Source of the DNA: UBA6136 sp039795615
GTDB taxonomy: Bacteria > Pseudomonadota > Gammaproteobacteria > Methylococcales > Methylococcaceae
Reading direction: 5' to 3'
DNA: 14,374 nucleotides
NCBI GenBank assembly: GCA_039795615.1
Contig: JBDKLO010000056.1
Location: 1-14,374, forward strand
Positions 1 through 6,862 of this stretch are shown one piece after another (position 1 is the stretch's first letter; the number at the start of each line of letters is the position of its first letter). The position numbers and the translations under genes were made by a program. Below the pieces are notes generated by a model. It searched no databases and was not told where the DNA came from. It saw nothing but the letters and a program-made list of their open reading frames with translations.

Positions 1-65
1 GCCTTTTGTACGGCGTCCATGCTTAATGCGCGGATGGCGTTCGCAAGTTCTCGGCGCGACGGCAT
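1..65 (-). CDS. tkt: Transketolase, N-terminal fragment (runs off the window)
   Basis: Only the first 21 codons lie in the window. They read MPSRRELANAIRALSMDAVQ followed by K, which is the characteristic opening of bacterial transketolases (RxELANAIRxLxxDAVQxA). The enzyme is a thiamine-diphosphate-dependent transferase that moves two-carbon ketol units in the pentose phosphate and Calvin cycles. The ATG at 65-63 is preceded by a strong Shine-Dalgarno sequence, AAGGAGA (77-71, minus strand), with a five-base spacer, so the start is secure. The gene diverges from a CbbR-type regulator, which suggests that it serves carbon fixation (cbbT role) and heads a Calvin or glycolytic gene cluster beyond the window. 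Family identity rests on the N-terminus alone; the catalytic domains are not visible. Confidence 0.88.
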   Translation of the reverse strand, partial: MPSRRELANAIRALSMDAVQK

Positions 66-107
66 GTTGCTCTCCTTCTAAGATTGTTAATGAATTCGGA
101 ACGGACA

Positions 108-137
108 ATTATCCATCAGGATGCACTATTTTGTCAC
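108..137 (-). promoter_or_regulatory. Predicted sigma70-type promoter of transketolase
   Basis: On the minus strand GTGACA (137-132) and GATAAT (113-108) are separated by 18 bases. Each differs from the sigma70 consensus at one position. Transcription would start near 100, giving a leader of about 35 bases before the ATG at 65. Confidence 0.5.
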
Positions 138-143
138 GATCCA

Positions 144-161
144 TATCACCATAGCGTGTTA
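144..161. promoter_or_regulatory. Inverted repeat, candidate activator site upstream of the transketolase promoter
   Basis: TATCAC-N6-GTGTTA is a dyad with five of six arm positions matching. It lies about 45-60 bases upstream of the predicted transketolase start site, where LysR-type activators usually bind. It does not contain a clean T-N11-A motif, so assignment to CbbR is tentative. Confidence 0.25.
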
Positions 162-230
162 GGCGCGACAACAGTACCTGATCCTGAGTCTGGGCGAGGA
201 ACCTGAGGCATCCTCCCAGTGGAATTGGGC

Positions 231-259
231 TGGACACTCTACGGGGAGACTCGTATAAG
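231..259 (+). promoter_or_regulatory. Predicted sigma70-type promoter of cbbR
   Basis: TGGACA (231-236) and TATAAG (254-259) are separated by 17 bases; each hexamer has five of six consensus bases. The predicted start, near 266, falls inside the inverted repeat at 263-277, the position expected for a site where CbbR represses its own gene. Confidence 0.5.
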
Positions 260-262
260 GAG

Positions 263-278
263 AAGTAAGACTTACTTA
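263..278. promoter_or_regulatory. Inverted repeat with embedded LysR-type box (candidate CbbR operator)
   Basis: AAGTAAG-A-CTTACTT (263-277) is a perfect 7-base inverted repeat around one central base. Overlapping it, TAAG-N5-CTTA (266-278) fits the T-N11-A dyad typical of LysR-family binding sites. It covers the predicted cbbR transcription start, so autorepression is the simplest reading. Binding by the adjacent regulator is inferred from position and symmetry. Confidence 0.45.
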
Positions 279-297
279 CCTGAATGATAAATTCAGG
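279..297 (+). repeat. Perfect inverted repeat in the cbbR leader
   Basis: CCTGAAT and ATTCAGG flank the five-base loop GATAA. The repeat directly abuts the 263-277 palindrome and ends 23 bases before the cbbR start codon. It could form a small hairpin in the leader mRNA or extend the regulator binding site. There is no T-run, so it is not an intrinsic terminator. Confidence 0.4.
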
Positions 298-320
298 CTT
301 ATGGATCAAGAGAAATGGCC

Positions 321-1274
321 ATGAACATCACCCTGAGACAGCTCCAGGTTTTCGAGCGCGTCGCTCGAAGACTGAGCTTTACCCGAGCTGCCGAAGAACT
401 TTACCTGACTCAGCCGGCCGTCTCGATGCAGATCCGCCAACTGGAGGAGGCTATCGGGCTTCCCTTGTTCGAGCGCCTTGGAAAAAAGATTTATCTGACT
501 CAGGCCGGGGAGGAGCTTTACCAGCTGAGCCGATCGATTGCCCATCAACTCGATGAAGCAGAAGCACTGATCGAGGAGATGAAGGGGACTGAGGCGGGTC
601 GACTGAAGGTCTCGGTCGCCAACACGGTCCATTACTTCGCCATTCGCCTGCTGGGGGAATTTTGTCGCCGTCACCCCAAGGTGCGCGTCAGCTTCAAGGT
701 CACCAACCGGAAGGGTCTTCTTCAAAATCTGGAAGACAATGAGGCTGATCTTCTCTTGATGGGGCAACCCCCAGATCAACAAGACCTTGAAACCGAGTCC
801 TTCCTGATTAATCCCCTGGTCATCATTGCCCCCAGCGACCATCCTCTGGCTGGGCGAAAAAACATTCCCTTATCAGAACTTGGTCACGAAAATTTCATCA
901 TGCGTGAAATCGGATCAGGGACACGAAACTCCGTGGAGCGATTCCTGGGGGAAAGAGGCGTTCACCTGACGGTCAGCATGGAAATGAACACCAATACGGC
1001 GATCAAACAGGGCGTTGAGGAAGGCTTAGGACTCGGCATCGTCTCCATCCATACGCTGGATCGAGAACTGGAAAGCGGAAGATTGACCATCTTGGATGTC
1101 GAGGCGTTCCCCATCATCCGACAATGGTTCATGGTGCATCGGGCGGGGAAACGGCTTTCAGCCATTGCCACGGAGTTTGCCGACTTTGTGCGCAACGAGG
1201 CCCAGCACTTTGTCCGTCAGGACCTCATTGAATCAGCGCTGGGACGCCGACTGGACGATCTTGTCGAGCGTTAG
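321..1274 (+). CDS. cbbR: LysR-family regulator of CO2 fixation genes, CbbR type
   Basis: This is a LysR-type transcriptional regulator of about 317 residues. The N-terminal winged helix-turn-helix spans roughly residues 1-60 (NITLRQLQVFERVA, then LSFTRAAEELYLTQPAVSMQ). The C-terminal two-lobed effector-binding domain covers about residues 90-300. The HTH (TRAAEELxLTQPAVSMQIRQLE) and the following IGLPLFERLGKKIYLTxAG match CbbR regulators of Calvin-cycle operons, which sense NADPH or sugar phosphates. Divergence from transketolase supports this. The ORF can also be opened at an ATG at 315, but AAGAGAA (308-314) has a six-base spacer to the ATG at 321 and none to the one at 315, so 321 is preferred. 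The gene ends one base before panC on the other strand. Another LysR specificity cannot be excluded from sequence alone. Confidence 0.82.
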   Translation: MNITLRQLQVFERVARRLSFTRAAEELYLTQPAVSMQIRQLEEAIGLPLFERLGKKIYLTQAGEELYQLSRSIAHQLDEAEALIEEMKGTEAGRLKVSVANTVHYFAIRLLGEFCRRHPKVRVSFKVTNRKGLLQNLEDNEADLLLMGQPPDQQDLETESFLINPLVIIAPSDHPLAGRKNIPLSELGHENFIMREIGSGTRNSVERFLGERGVHLTVSMEMNTNTAIKQGVEEGLGLGIVSIHTLDRELESGRLTILDVEAFPIIRQWFMVHRAGKRLSAIATEFADFVRNEAQHFVRQDLIESALGRRLDDLVER

Positions 1275-1275
1275 G

Positions 1276-2136
1276 CTAAATCTCGTCTGAAACACGAAGA
1301 TTATCGATCAAACGAGTTTTCCCCAGTCGCGCTGCGGCCAGAATTATCAGTGCGCTCGCATGGTCCTCTGGATGGGGTGGGGCCAGATCCGAACTGCGCC
1401 GCACCGCGACATAATCGACCTTGAACCCCTGGGCTTCCAAGGCACTGGAAGCGGAGGCTTCAATCTCCATAATCAGCCGATTGCCCGACATCAGCGCCTT
1501 CACCGAAGACTTGAGCGTCGCATAGAGAAAAGCTGCACTCTTGCGTTCGGTGGCGTTCAGGTAGGCATTTCTTGAGCTCATAGCCAGCCCGTCAGACTCT
1601 CTCACGGTGGGGATCCCGTGAATTGTCAGCGGGAGATTCAGATCAGCGACCATTCGGCGAATGACGGTCAATTGCTGGTAGTCCTTTTCACCAAAGATGG
1701 CGATATCGGCGGTGACCATGTTGAAAAGCTTGAGGACGACGGTTGCGACCCCTCGAAAATGGCCGGGCCGAAACGCACCGCAAAGCTCCTCAGAAAGACC
1801 CGGCACCTCGACCCAGGTCAGGGATCCCAGGCCATGAGGATAGACCTCCAGGACTTCAGGAATAAAAAGGAGATCAGCCCCAGCCTGAGACAAGGCGGCA
1901 ATATCCGCTTCGGGTGTCCTTGGATAGCTGTCGTAATCCTCCCCCGGCCCAAACTGCGTCGGATTGACGAAGACGGTGACAACCACTCGCTCGGCCAAAC
2001 GCCTCGCCTCCCTGACCAACTGAAGATGCCCCGGGTGCAGGTTCCCCATCGTGGGGACAACGGCTATCTTTTCTCCCGCCATCCTGAACGCCGCCGTTTC
2101 CCGGCGGAGCTCCGATAGCCTTTGAATCTGTTTCAT
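1276..2136 (-). CDS. panC: Pantothenate synthetase (pantoate--beta-alanine ligase)
   Basis: PanC condenses pantoate with beta-alanine using ATP through a pantoyl-adenylate, the last step of pantothenate synthesis, in the cytoplasm. The 286-residue protein has the family's usual length. Visible nucleotidyltransferase motifs are the HIGH-like MGNLHPGH (30-37), FVNPTQF (56-62), GEKDYQQ (149-155) and the KMSKS-like MSSRN (186-190). It is the last gene of the pcnB-folK-panB-panC operon and starts 12 bases after the panB stop. No clear Shine-Dalgarno sequence is visible before the ATG, so translation may depend on ribosomes arriving from panB. It converges with cbbR at a one-base gap. No panD (aspartate decarboxylase, the beta-alanine source) follows. 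Confidence 0.96.
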   Translation of the reverse strand: MKQIQRLSELRRETAAFRMAGEKIAVVPTMGNLHPGHLQLVREARRLAERVVVTVFVNPTQFGPGEDYDSYPRTPEADIAALSQAGADLLFIPEVLEVYPHGLGSLTWVEVPGLSEELCGAFRPGHFRGVATVVLKLFNMVTADIAIFGEKDYQQLTVIRRMVADLNLPLTIHGIPTVRESDGLAMSSRNAYLNATERKSAAFLYATLKSSVKALMSGNRLIMEIEASASSALEAQGFKVDYVAVRRSSDLAPPHPEDHASALIILAAARLGKTRLIDNLRVSDEI

Positions 2137-2148
2137 GATCGCACTGGA

Positions 2149-2955
2149 TCAGCCAAAGGCATGTTCAGGCCTTGGAAAATTCCGGGTCCTGACAGCCTCA
2201 ACGTAACAGCCCAAGGCATCAGAAATCGACGTTGCCCCCTCAAGAAAGTCTTTGCAGAACTTGGGGCATTTGGAAGAGAGACCCAGCATATCCGTCAGGA
2301 CGAGGACCTGCCCATCACAACCAAGTCCCGCGCCGATTCCAATCGTTGGAATCGAAATGGACTGGGTAATTCTCTCGGCCAGCCCCGCGGGGATACATTC
2401 CAGAATCAGGACAGCCGCGCCCGCCTCTTCCAGATGCTTTGCATCCTCCATCAAGGCTTCGGCGCTCGCGGAATCCCGCCCCTGAACGGTGTACCCCCCA
2501 AGCCGAAGAACCGATTGCGGGAGCAGCCCTAGATGCCCTGCCACCGGCACACCCTCCCGGGTGAGCGCGCGAACGACATCAAGCCGCGAATCACCGCCCT
2601 CAAGCTTCACGATGTGGGCTTCCCCTTCGCGCAGGAGCCTCCCTGCGCTAGCGAGTGCATCCGCAGGCGTTGCATAGCTCATGAAGGGGAGATCGACCAT
2701 GCGAATCGCCCGTCGACTTCCCCGCGCAACAGCGGCTGCGTGGTAGACCATGTGATCCAGCGTCACAGGGAGCGTGGTGCCATGCCCCTGAATCACCATA
2801 CCCAGAGAGTCACCCACCAGGATGACATCAATGCCGGCATCATCCATCGCTCTAGCAAAGGTCGCATCATAGGCTGTCAGGGCAACGATCGGCTTCCCAT
2901 CCCGCTTCATTTTCTTAAGATCGGGCACCACCAGCGCTCGACGATTGGGAGTCAT
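2149..2955 (-). CDS. panB: 3-methyl-2-oxobutanoate hydroxymethyltransferase
   Basis: PanB transfers a hydroxymethyl group from methylene-tetrahydrofolate to alpha-ketoisovalerate, giving ketopantoate, the first committed step of pantothenate synthesis. The 268-residue protein is full length for this (beta/alpha)8 family. Visible signatures are VGDSLGMVIQG (47-57, metal-binding Asp49), VDLPFMSY (87-94, Asp88), VKLEGG (116-121), HLGLLPQ (141-147), the catalytic Glu in LILECIP (Glu186), and IGIGAG followed by DGQVLV. Its ATG overlaps the folK TGA as ATGA, so the two are probably translationally coupled. The neighbouring folK makes a precursor of the folate cofactor that PanB consumes, a metabolic link as well as a positional one. 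Confidence 0.96.
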   Translation of the reverse strand: MTPNRRALVVPDLKKMKRDGKPIVALTAYDATFARAMDDAGIDVILVGDSLGMVIQGHGTTLPVTLDHMVYHAAAVARGSRRAIRMVDLPFMSYATPADALASAGRLLREGEAHIVKLEGGDSRLDVVRALTREGVPVAGHLGLLPQSVLRLGGYTVQGRDSASAEALMEDAKHLEEAGAAVLILECIPAGLAERITQSISIPTIGIGAGLGCDGQVLVLTDMLGLSSKCPKFCKDFLEGATSISDALGCYVEAVRTRNFPRPEHAFG

Positions 2956-3461
2956 AGAACCAGAACCTCAATACCATTGTGAGGACATTGCTCGGCCAGT
3001 TCACGGATACGCCCCACACCTGGAACGTCGAGATCTGGAAGAATTTCGGCGAGAGGGTGTAACACGAACTCTCGAACGGCAAGTCCCGGATGAGGCACGG
3101 TAAGCCTTGGGTGCTGAATCACCTGATTTCCGAAGACCAGAAGATCAAGGTCAAGGGTCCGAGGGCCCCAGCGCTCACCGATTCGTACCCGCCCCTCCAG
3201 AGCCTCAATGGCCTGAAGGCGATCCAGAAGCGCCAAAGGCTCAAGGTCCGTCTCGATCGCCATGACCGCATTCACGTAATCCGGTTGATCCTGCGGGCCC
3301 ATGGGGCGACTTCTGTAGAGACTTGAAAAAGCGACTTCACGAATCCCTTCGCTACCGGCCAGCGCCTTCCGGGCACGCCGAACCCGATCTGCAGGGGCAT
3401 CGAGATTGCCGCCGAGACCGATCACGCAGAGCGCTGACGCCCCCTCAGGGGGTAGGGGCAT
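2952..3461 (-). CDS. folK: HPPK, 6-hydroxymethyl-7,8-dihydropterin pyrophosphokinase
   Basis: FolK transfers pyrophosphate from ATP to hydroxymethyl-dihydropterin, the step before dihydropteroate synthase in folate synthesis. With the ATG at 3461 the protein is 169 residues, close to the family's usual ~160. It shows IGLGGNL near the N-terminus (14-20), YRSRPMGPQDQPDYVNAV (49-66) and the HPPK signature RWGPRTLDLDLL (97-108), with Mg-binding Asp104 and Asp106. The frame is open further upstream to 3527, but that would lie within pcnB and add 22 residues not typical of the family. The chosen start overlaps the pcnB 3' end by 17 bases and has only a weak ribosome site, consistent with coupling to pcnB. 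Confidence 0.93.
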   Translation of the reverse strand: MPLPPEGASALCVIGLGGNLDAPADRVRRARKALAGSEGIREVAFSSLYRSRPMGPQDQPDYVNAVMAIETDLEPLALLDRLQAIEALEGRVRIGERWGPRTLDLDLLVFGNQVIQHPRLTVPHPGLAVREFVLHPLAEILPDLDVPGVGRIRELAEQCPHNGIEVLVL

Positions 3462-4845
3462 TGTTGTTCGGCTTACGGCGCGTGCGCCGCTTGCGGGTCC
3501 GATTTCGGGATGAATGGCGATTCCCACCCCCGGTTCGGATCATGGATTTCTGTTCCGCCTCATCGGCCGACTGGAATCGAGTCCACCAGTCGGCAAGCGC
3601 CGGATCCGCTTCGCCCGTTTCTGCCCGGAGCAACAAAAAGTCATAGGCTGCCCGGAATTTTGGATGCGTCAGCAACCTAAACGCCCGACCGCCCTGAGTC
3701 ATCTCAAAACGGGGCTGCATGGCCCAGACTTCGCGTGCCGGGAGTGCGATGCTTTTGGGAATCGCGATCCATTTAAGCTGGCGGCGGATCACCTCATCGC
3801 CTGCATCCTGATAGGCCAGAATCGAATTTTGTCCGCTCTCGATCAGCTTGCTGGCGCGAAGGCGAACAGGCTCCCAAAGCAACGCTGCAAAGAGGAAATA
3901 GGGCGTGACCGGCTTGTGATCGCTGATGCGCTCGTCCGTCCGCTCGAGTGACTTTGCGAGAAAGGTCAGCGGATGCCCCTCAGGAATCCGGCCCAACGCC
4001 TTGTCGGTATCGGGAAACAATGCCCCAAACAATCCGAAATGACGAAGCTGTTCAAAGGTTTGGACACCATAGCCTGACAGCATCAACTTGATGATTTCAT
4101 CAAAAAGACGTGCCGGAGGAATCTCCTGCAAAAGGTGGGCGAGTCTCGGAATGGGCTCAGCGGAGTCCGGATGGATCGTAAATCCGAGTTTGACGGCAAA
4201 ACGAACCGCGCGAAGCATTCGGACCGGATCTTCCCGATACCGTTTCTCCGGGTTTCCGATCAGCCGCATCATTCCGGCCCGATGATCATCCATGCCGCCG
4301 ACATAGTCGACGACAGAGAAGTCCTTGATATTGTAGTAGAGGGCATTGACCGAGAAGTCGCGCCGGAAGGCGTCTTCCTCGATGCACCCGAATACGTTAT
4401 CCCTGAGGATTCGGCCATTATGCGTCACCCGCTCGGCATGCTCGGCTTCAGCCTCAAGCGCCCGGAAGGTTGCTACTTCAATAATTTCCTGTCCGAAGTG
4501 GACATGGGCCAGGCGAAAACGCCGTCCAATCAGGCGACAGTTCCTAAAGACCTGCCGAACTTCCTCGGGACTTGCATCCGTGACGACATCGAAATCTTTG
4601 GGTTCACGGCCCAGGAGAAGATCTCTGACACAGCCACCGACCAAATAGGCCTGATAGCCCTCTTTCTTGAGGCGATAGAGCACCTTCAGCGCATTTTCGC
4701 TGATCAAGGTCCTCGAGATGTTGTGCTCGGAACGCGTGTAGACCCGCGGGAGACCTTCGTCCCCTAAAACCGGCGCCTCTGCCACGGGTTTGGAGGGGGT
4801 CTGGGTCGAATGGGATCCGAAGAGCCGCTTGATGATGCTGAGAAT
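3445..4845 (-). CDS. pcnB: Poly(A) polymerase I, with a probable AUU start codon
   Basis: PcnB adds 3' poly(A) tails that mark RNA for decay, and it controls ColE1-type plasmid copy number in E. coli. Motifs of the class II nucleotidyltransferase fold are YLVGGCVRDLLLG, catalytic DFD (Asp84 and Asp86 from the AUU start), RRFRLAHVHFG, EEDAFRRDFSVNALYY and EDPVRMLRAVRF. A strongly basic Arg/Lys-rich tail lies at the C-terminus. The first standard start in frame is a GTG at 4785, but it lacks a Shine-Dalgarno sequence and would leave the N-terminus about 16 residues shorter than E. coli. The frame stays open to a TAG at 4902-4900. An ATT at 4845-4843 with GAGAG nine bases upstream gives MLSIIKRLFGS... 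and 466 residues, against 465 in E. coli, whose pcnB also starts at AUU. No ATG, GTG or TTG lies in the extension. Confidence 0.93.
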   Translation of the reverse strand: MLSIIKRLFGSHSTQTPSKPVAEAPVLGDEGLPRVYTRSEHNISRTLISENALKVLYRLKKEGYQAYLVGGCVRDLLLGREPKDFDVVTDASPEEVRQVFRNCRLIGRRFRLAHVHFGQEIIEVATFRALEAEAEHAERVTHNGRILRDNVFGCIEEDAFRRDFSVNALYYNIKDFSVVDYVGGMDDHRAGMMRLIGNPEKRYREDPVRMLRAVRFAVKLGFTIHPDSAEPIPRLAHLLQEIPPARLFDEIIKLMLSGYGVQTFEQLRHFGLFGALFPDTDKALGRIPEGHPLTFLAKSLERTDERISDHKPVTPYFLFAALLWEPVRLRASKLIESGQNSILAYQDAGDEVIRRQLKWIAIPKSIALPAREVWAMQPRFEMTQGGRAFRLLTHPKFRAAYDFLLLRAETGEADPALADWWTRFQSADEAEQKSMIRTGGGNRHSSRNRTRKRRTRRKPNNNAPTP

Positions 4846-4854
4846 AGCCAGATT

Positions 4855-4859
4855 CTCTC
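4855..4859 (-). promoter_or_regulatory. Ribosome binding site deciding the pcnB AUU start
   Basis: GAGAG on the minus strand lies nine bases before the ATT at 4845. The alternative GTG at 4785 is preceded by a pyrimidine- and C-rich stretch with no Shine-Dalgarno match. Confidence 0.5.
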
Positions 4860-4896
4860 GATGATACGTTAAGGGAATAAAACGAGTATTCGGACG

Positions 4897-4926
4897 ATTC
4901 TAGCCTACAGGAATCATGGCATGCAA
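4897..4926 (-). promoter_or_regulatory. Possible promoter of the pcnB-folK-panB-panC operon
   Basis: TTGCAT (4926-4921) and TAGAAT (4902-4897) on the minus strand are separated by 18 bases. The -10 element is good (five of six) and the -35 element is weak (TTG only). A start near 4890 would give a leader of about 45 bases to the ATT codon. Confidence 0.35.
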
Positions 4927-4961
4927 AAGCACGCGGCTGCCCAGGTCAAGGTAATTCCCGC

Positions 4962-4967
4962 TATCAT
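4962..4967 (+). promoter_or_regulatory. Possible -10 element of slyD
   Basis: TATCAT matches five of six -10 positions and lies about 30 bases before the slyD ATG. I found no convincing -35 element at the usual spacing, so this is only a candidate. Confidence 0.25.
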
Positions 4968-4997
4968 TGCGCATTCACCATCCCAAGGATCACTACC

Positions 4998-5480
4998 ATG
5001 CAGATTGAAAACCAGAAGGTCGTCTCCATTCACTATACCCTGACGAATGAGGAAGGCCAGATTCTGGATAGCTCAGAAAATCAGGAACCCCTTGCGTACA
5101 TTCATGGCCACGGCAACATCATTCCAGGTCTTGAGAACGCGCTGGCTGGGCTGAGTAAAGGGGAAAAGCTCAAGGTCACTGTTGCCCCGGCCGATGGTTA
5201 TGGCGAGAGAGATGACAGCATGGTTCAGGCCGTCCCGCGCAGTGCGTTTCAGGGCGTGGATGACATCAAGCCCGGCATGCAGTTTCAGGCACAGTCCCCG
5301 GAAGGCATTCAGCTGGTGACCGTGGTTTCCGTCGAAGGGGACGAAGTCACACTGGACGGAAACCACCCGATGGCTGGCATCACCCTGATCTTTGATGTCG
5401 AAATTGCCGACGTCCGGGATGCAACGGCTGAAGAACTGGATCATGGCCACGTGCACGGTCCGGGCGGCCATCACCACTAA
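4998..5480 (+). CDS. slyD: FKBP-type peptidyl-prolyl isomerase, SlyD-like with His-rich tail
   Basis: SlyD is a cytoplasmic cis-trans prolyl isomerase and chaperone that also delivers nickel. The 160-residue protein has a split FKBP domain (about 1-70 and 125-142, with YIHGHGNIIPGLENAL at 34-49) and an inserted chaperone flap domain (about 72-122) ending in NHPMAG (122-127). The C-terminus is histidine-rich (HGHVHGPGGHHH, 149-160), the hallmark of metal-binding SlyD proteins, though shorter than the E. coli tail and lacking its cysteines. AAGGA (4985-4989) lies eight bases before the ATG. The gene stands alone, divergent from pcnB and convergent with rimO at a three-base gap. The closely related FkpB/SlpA type lacks the His tail, so SlyD is the better name. 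Confidence 0.9.
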   Translation: MQIENQKVVSIHYTLTNEEGQILDSSENQEPLAYIHGHGNIIPGLENALAGLSKGEKLKVTVAPADGYGERDDSMVQAVPRSAFQGVDDIKPGMQFQAQSPEGIQLVTVVSVEGDEVTLDGNHPMAGITLIFDVEIADVRDATAEELDHGHVHGPGGHHH

Positions 5481-5483
5481 GCC

Positions 5484-6815
5484 TTAAGGCGCGCTGGCGG
5501 ATGGAGCGAGATGCGCCCAAAGATCGTGCTCGTCCGCCTCCTCGATGATGACTTCGACGCGGTCACCCACCTTGAGGTGGGTGGCCCCATCAATGAAAAC
5601 CTGCCCGTCAATATCCGGGGCGTCATATCGGGTCCGACCCACGGCCCCCTCCTCGACCACTTCATCAATCACCACGGTCTCTTTCTGGCCGACGCGCGCC
5701 TCCAAGCGGGACGCACTGATTTCCTCCTGAAACGCCATCAGCCTGGCCAGTCGCTCTTCCTTGATCTCTTCAGGAACCGCCCCCGGTAATTCATTGGCCT
5801 TGGCCCCTTCCACGGGTGAGTAGGCAAAACAGCCCACCCGATCGAGTTGCGCCTGATCAAGGAAGTCCAAAAGCTCCTCGAAATCCTCATCGGTCTCCCC
5901 GGGAAAACCGGCAATGAAGGTGCTTCGAATCGTCAGATCCGGGCAGATCTCCCGCCATTTTCGGATCCGGGCCAAAATATTGGAAGTATCCCCAGGCCGC
6001 TTCATGGCCTTGAGAATATGTTCACTGGCGTGCTGGAAGGGTATGTCAAGGTAAGGCAGGATCAGCCCTTCCGCCATCAACGGGATGACCTCATCGACAT
6101 GAGGGTAGGGGTAAACGTAATGGAGACGGACCCATGCATCCAGCCCGCCGAGCGCCTGTGCGAGTTCGTAGAAGCGCGTTTTGACAGGCCGACCATTCCA
6201 GAAGTCCGTCCGGTAACGACGATCCACGCCGTAGGCACTGGTGTCCTGCGAGACGACCAAAAGCTCCTTGACGCCGGCCGAGACCAACCGCTCTGCCTCC
6301 TGCAATACCTCGCCCACCGGACGACTGACAAGATCTCCGCGAAGCGAGGGAATGATGCAAAACGTGCACCGATGGTTACAGCCCTCTGAAATCTTGAGAT
6401 ACGCATAATGACGGGGCGTCAGCTTGATGCCTTCCGGCGGCACCAAATCAATGAAAGGATCATGTGCCGGTGGCAAATGCTCATGCACCGCCTCCACCAC
6501 CGCCTCATAGGCATGGGCCCCCGTAATCTTTAGGACTTGAGGATGTCGCGCCCGAATCTCCTCCTCACGCGCCCCCAGGCAGCCGGTCACGATGACCTTG
6601 CCATTCTCCCGCAGGGCCTCTCCAATCGCGTCGAGGGATTCCTCAACCGCGGCGTCGATAAATCCGCAGGTATTCACCACGACCAAGTCCGCATCGCGAT
6701 AGGTCGGCACGAGATCGTAGCCTTCAGACCTGAGCTTCGTCATGATCTGTTCGCTGTCGACGAGCGCCTTGGGACACCCCAGACTGATGAAACCGATACG
6801 GGATGATTGCGTCAT
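5484..6815 (-). CDS. rimO: Ribosomal protein S12 methylthiotransferase
   Basis: RimO is a radical-SAM enzyme that methylthiolates the conserved aspartate of ribosomal protein S12. The 443 residues show the family order. The N-terminal UPF0004 domain carries three cluster-binding cysteines (Cys14 in SLGCPKALVDSE, Cys50 in NTCGFI, Cys79 in TGCLG). The radical-SAM core has CNHRCTFC (Cys146, Cys150, Cys153). A TRAM domain closes the C-terminus (about 375-443). SLGCPKxxVDSE and IIPSLRGxxxSR separate RimO from the tRNA enzyme MiaB. The ATG lies 47 bases after the cmoB stop, so the two are probably co-transcribed. The ribosome site is weak. A -10-like TACAAT (6848-6843) lies in the gap but has no -35 partner. 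Confidence 0.96.
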   Translation of the reverse strand: MTQSSRIGFISLGCPKALVDSEQIMTKLRSEGYDLVPTYRDADLVVVNTCGFIDAAVEESLDAIGEALRENGKVIVTGCLGAREEEIRARHPQVLKITGAHAYEAVVEAVHEHLPPAHDPFIDLVPPEGIKLTPRHYAYLKISEGCNHRCTFCIIPSLRGDLVSRPVGEVLQEAERLVSAGVKELLVVSQDTSAYGVDRRYRTDFWNGRPVKTRFYELAQALGGLDAWVRLHYVYPYPHVDEVIPLMAEGLILPYLDIPFQHASEHILKAMKRPGDTSNILARIRKWREICPDLTIRSTFIAGFPGETDEDFEELLDFLDQAQLDRVGCFAYSPVEGAKANELPGAVPEEIKEERLARLMAFQEEISASRLEARVGQKETVVIDEVVEEGAVGRTRYDAPDIDGQVFIDGATHLKVGDRVEVIIEEADEHDLWAHLAPSASAP

Positions 6816-6862
6816 GGCATAAGACCGATGGGAAAACGAGACATTGTAGGGGATTCCCCGCG

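Noticed and set aside
109..309. 66-codon minus-strand frame in the tkt/cbbR intergenic region
   Set aside because: No recognisable family or ribosome site, and it covers the two predicted promoters and the inverted repeats.
306..842. 178-codon frame antisense to cbbR
   Set aside because: It lies wholly within a well-supported LysR gene and its translation resembles no family I know; it is a shadow of codon bias.
4135..4767. 210-codon plus-strand frame antisense to pcnB
   Set aside because: The minus-strand frame carries every PcnB motif. The antisense product has no recognisable domain.
5481..5490. GCCTTAAGGC palindrome between slyD and rimO as a bidirectional terminator
   Set aside because: It is a 10-base palindrome with no loop and no following T-run on either strand, so it is unlikely to terminate transcription.
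6843..6859. TACAAT next to GGGGATTCCCC as a rimO promoter or terminator
   Set aside because: The -10-like hexamer has no -35 partner. The G/C repeat has at most a three-base loop and no T-run.
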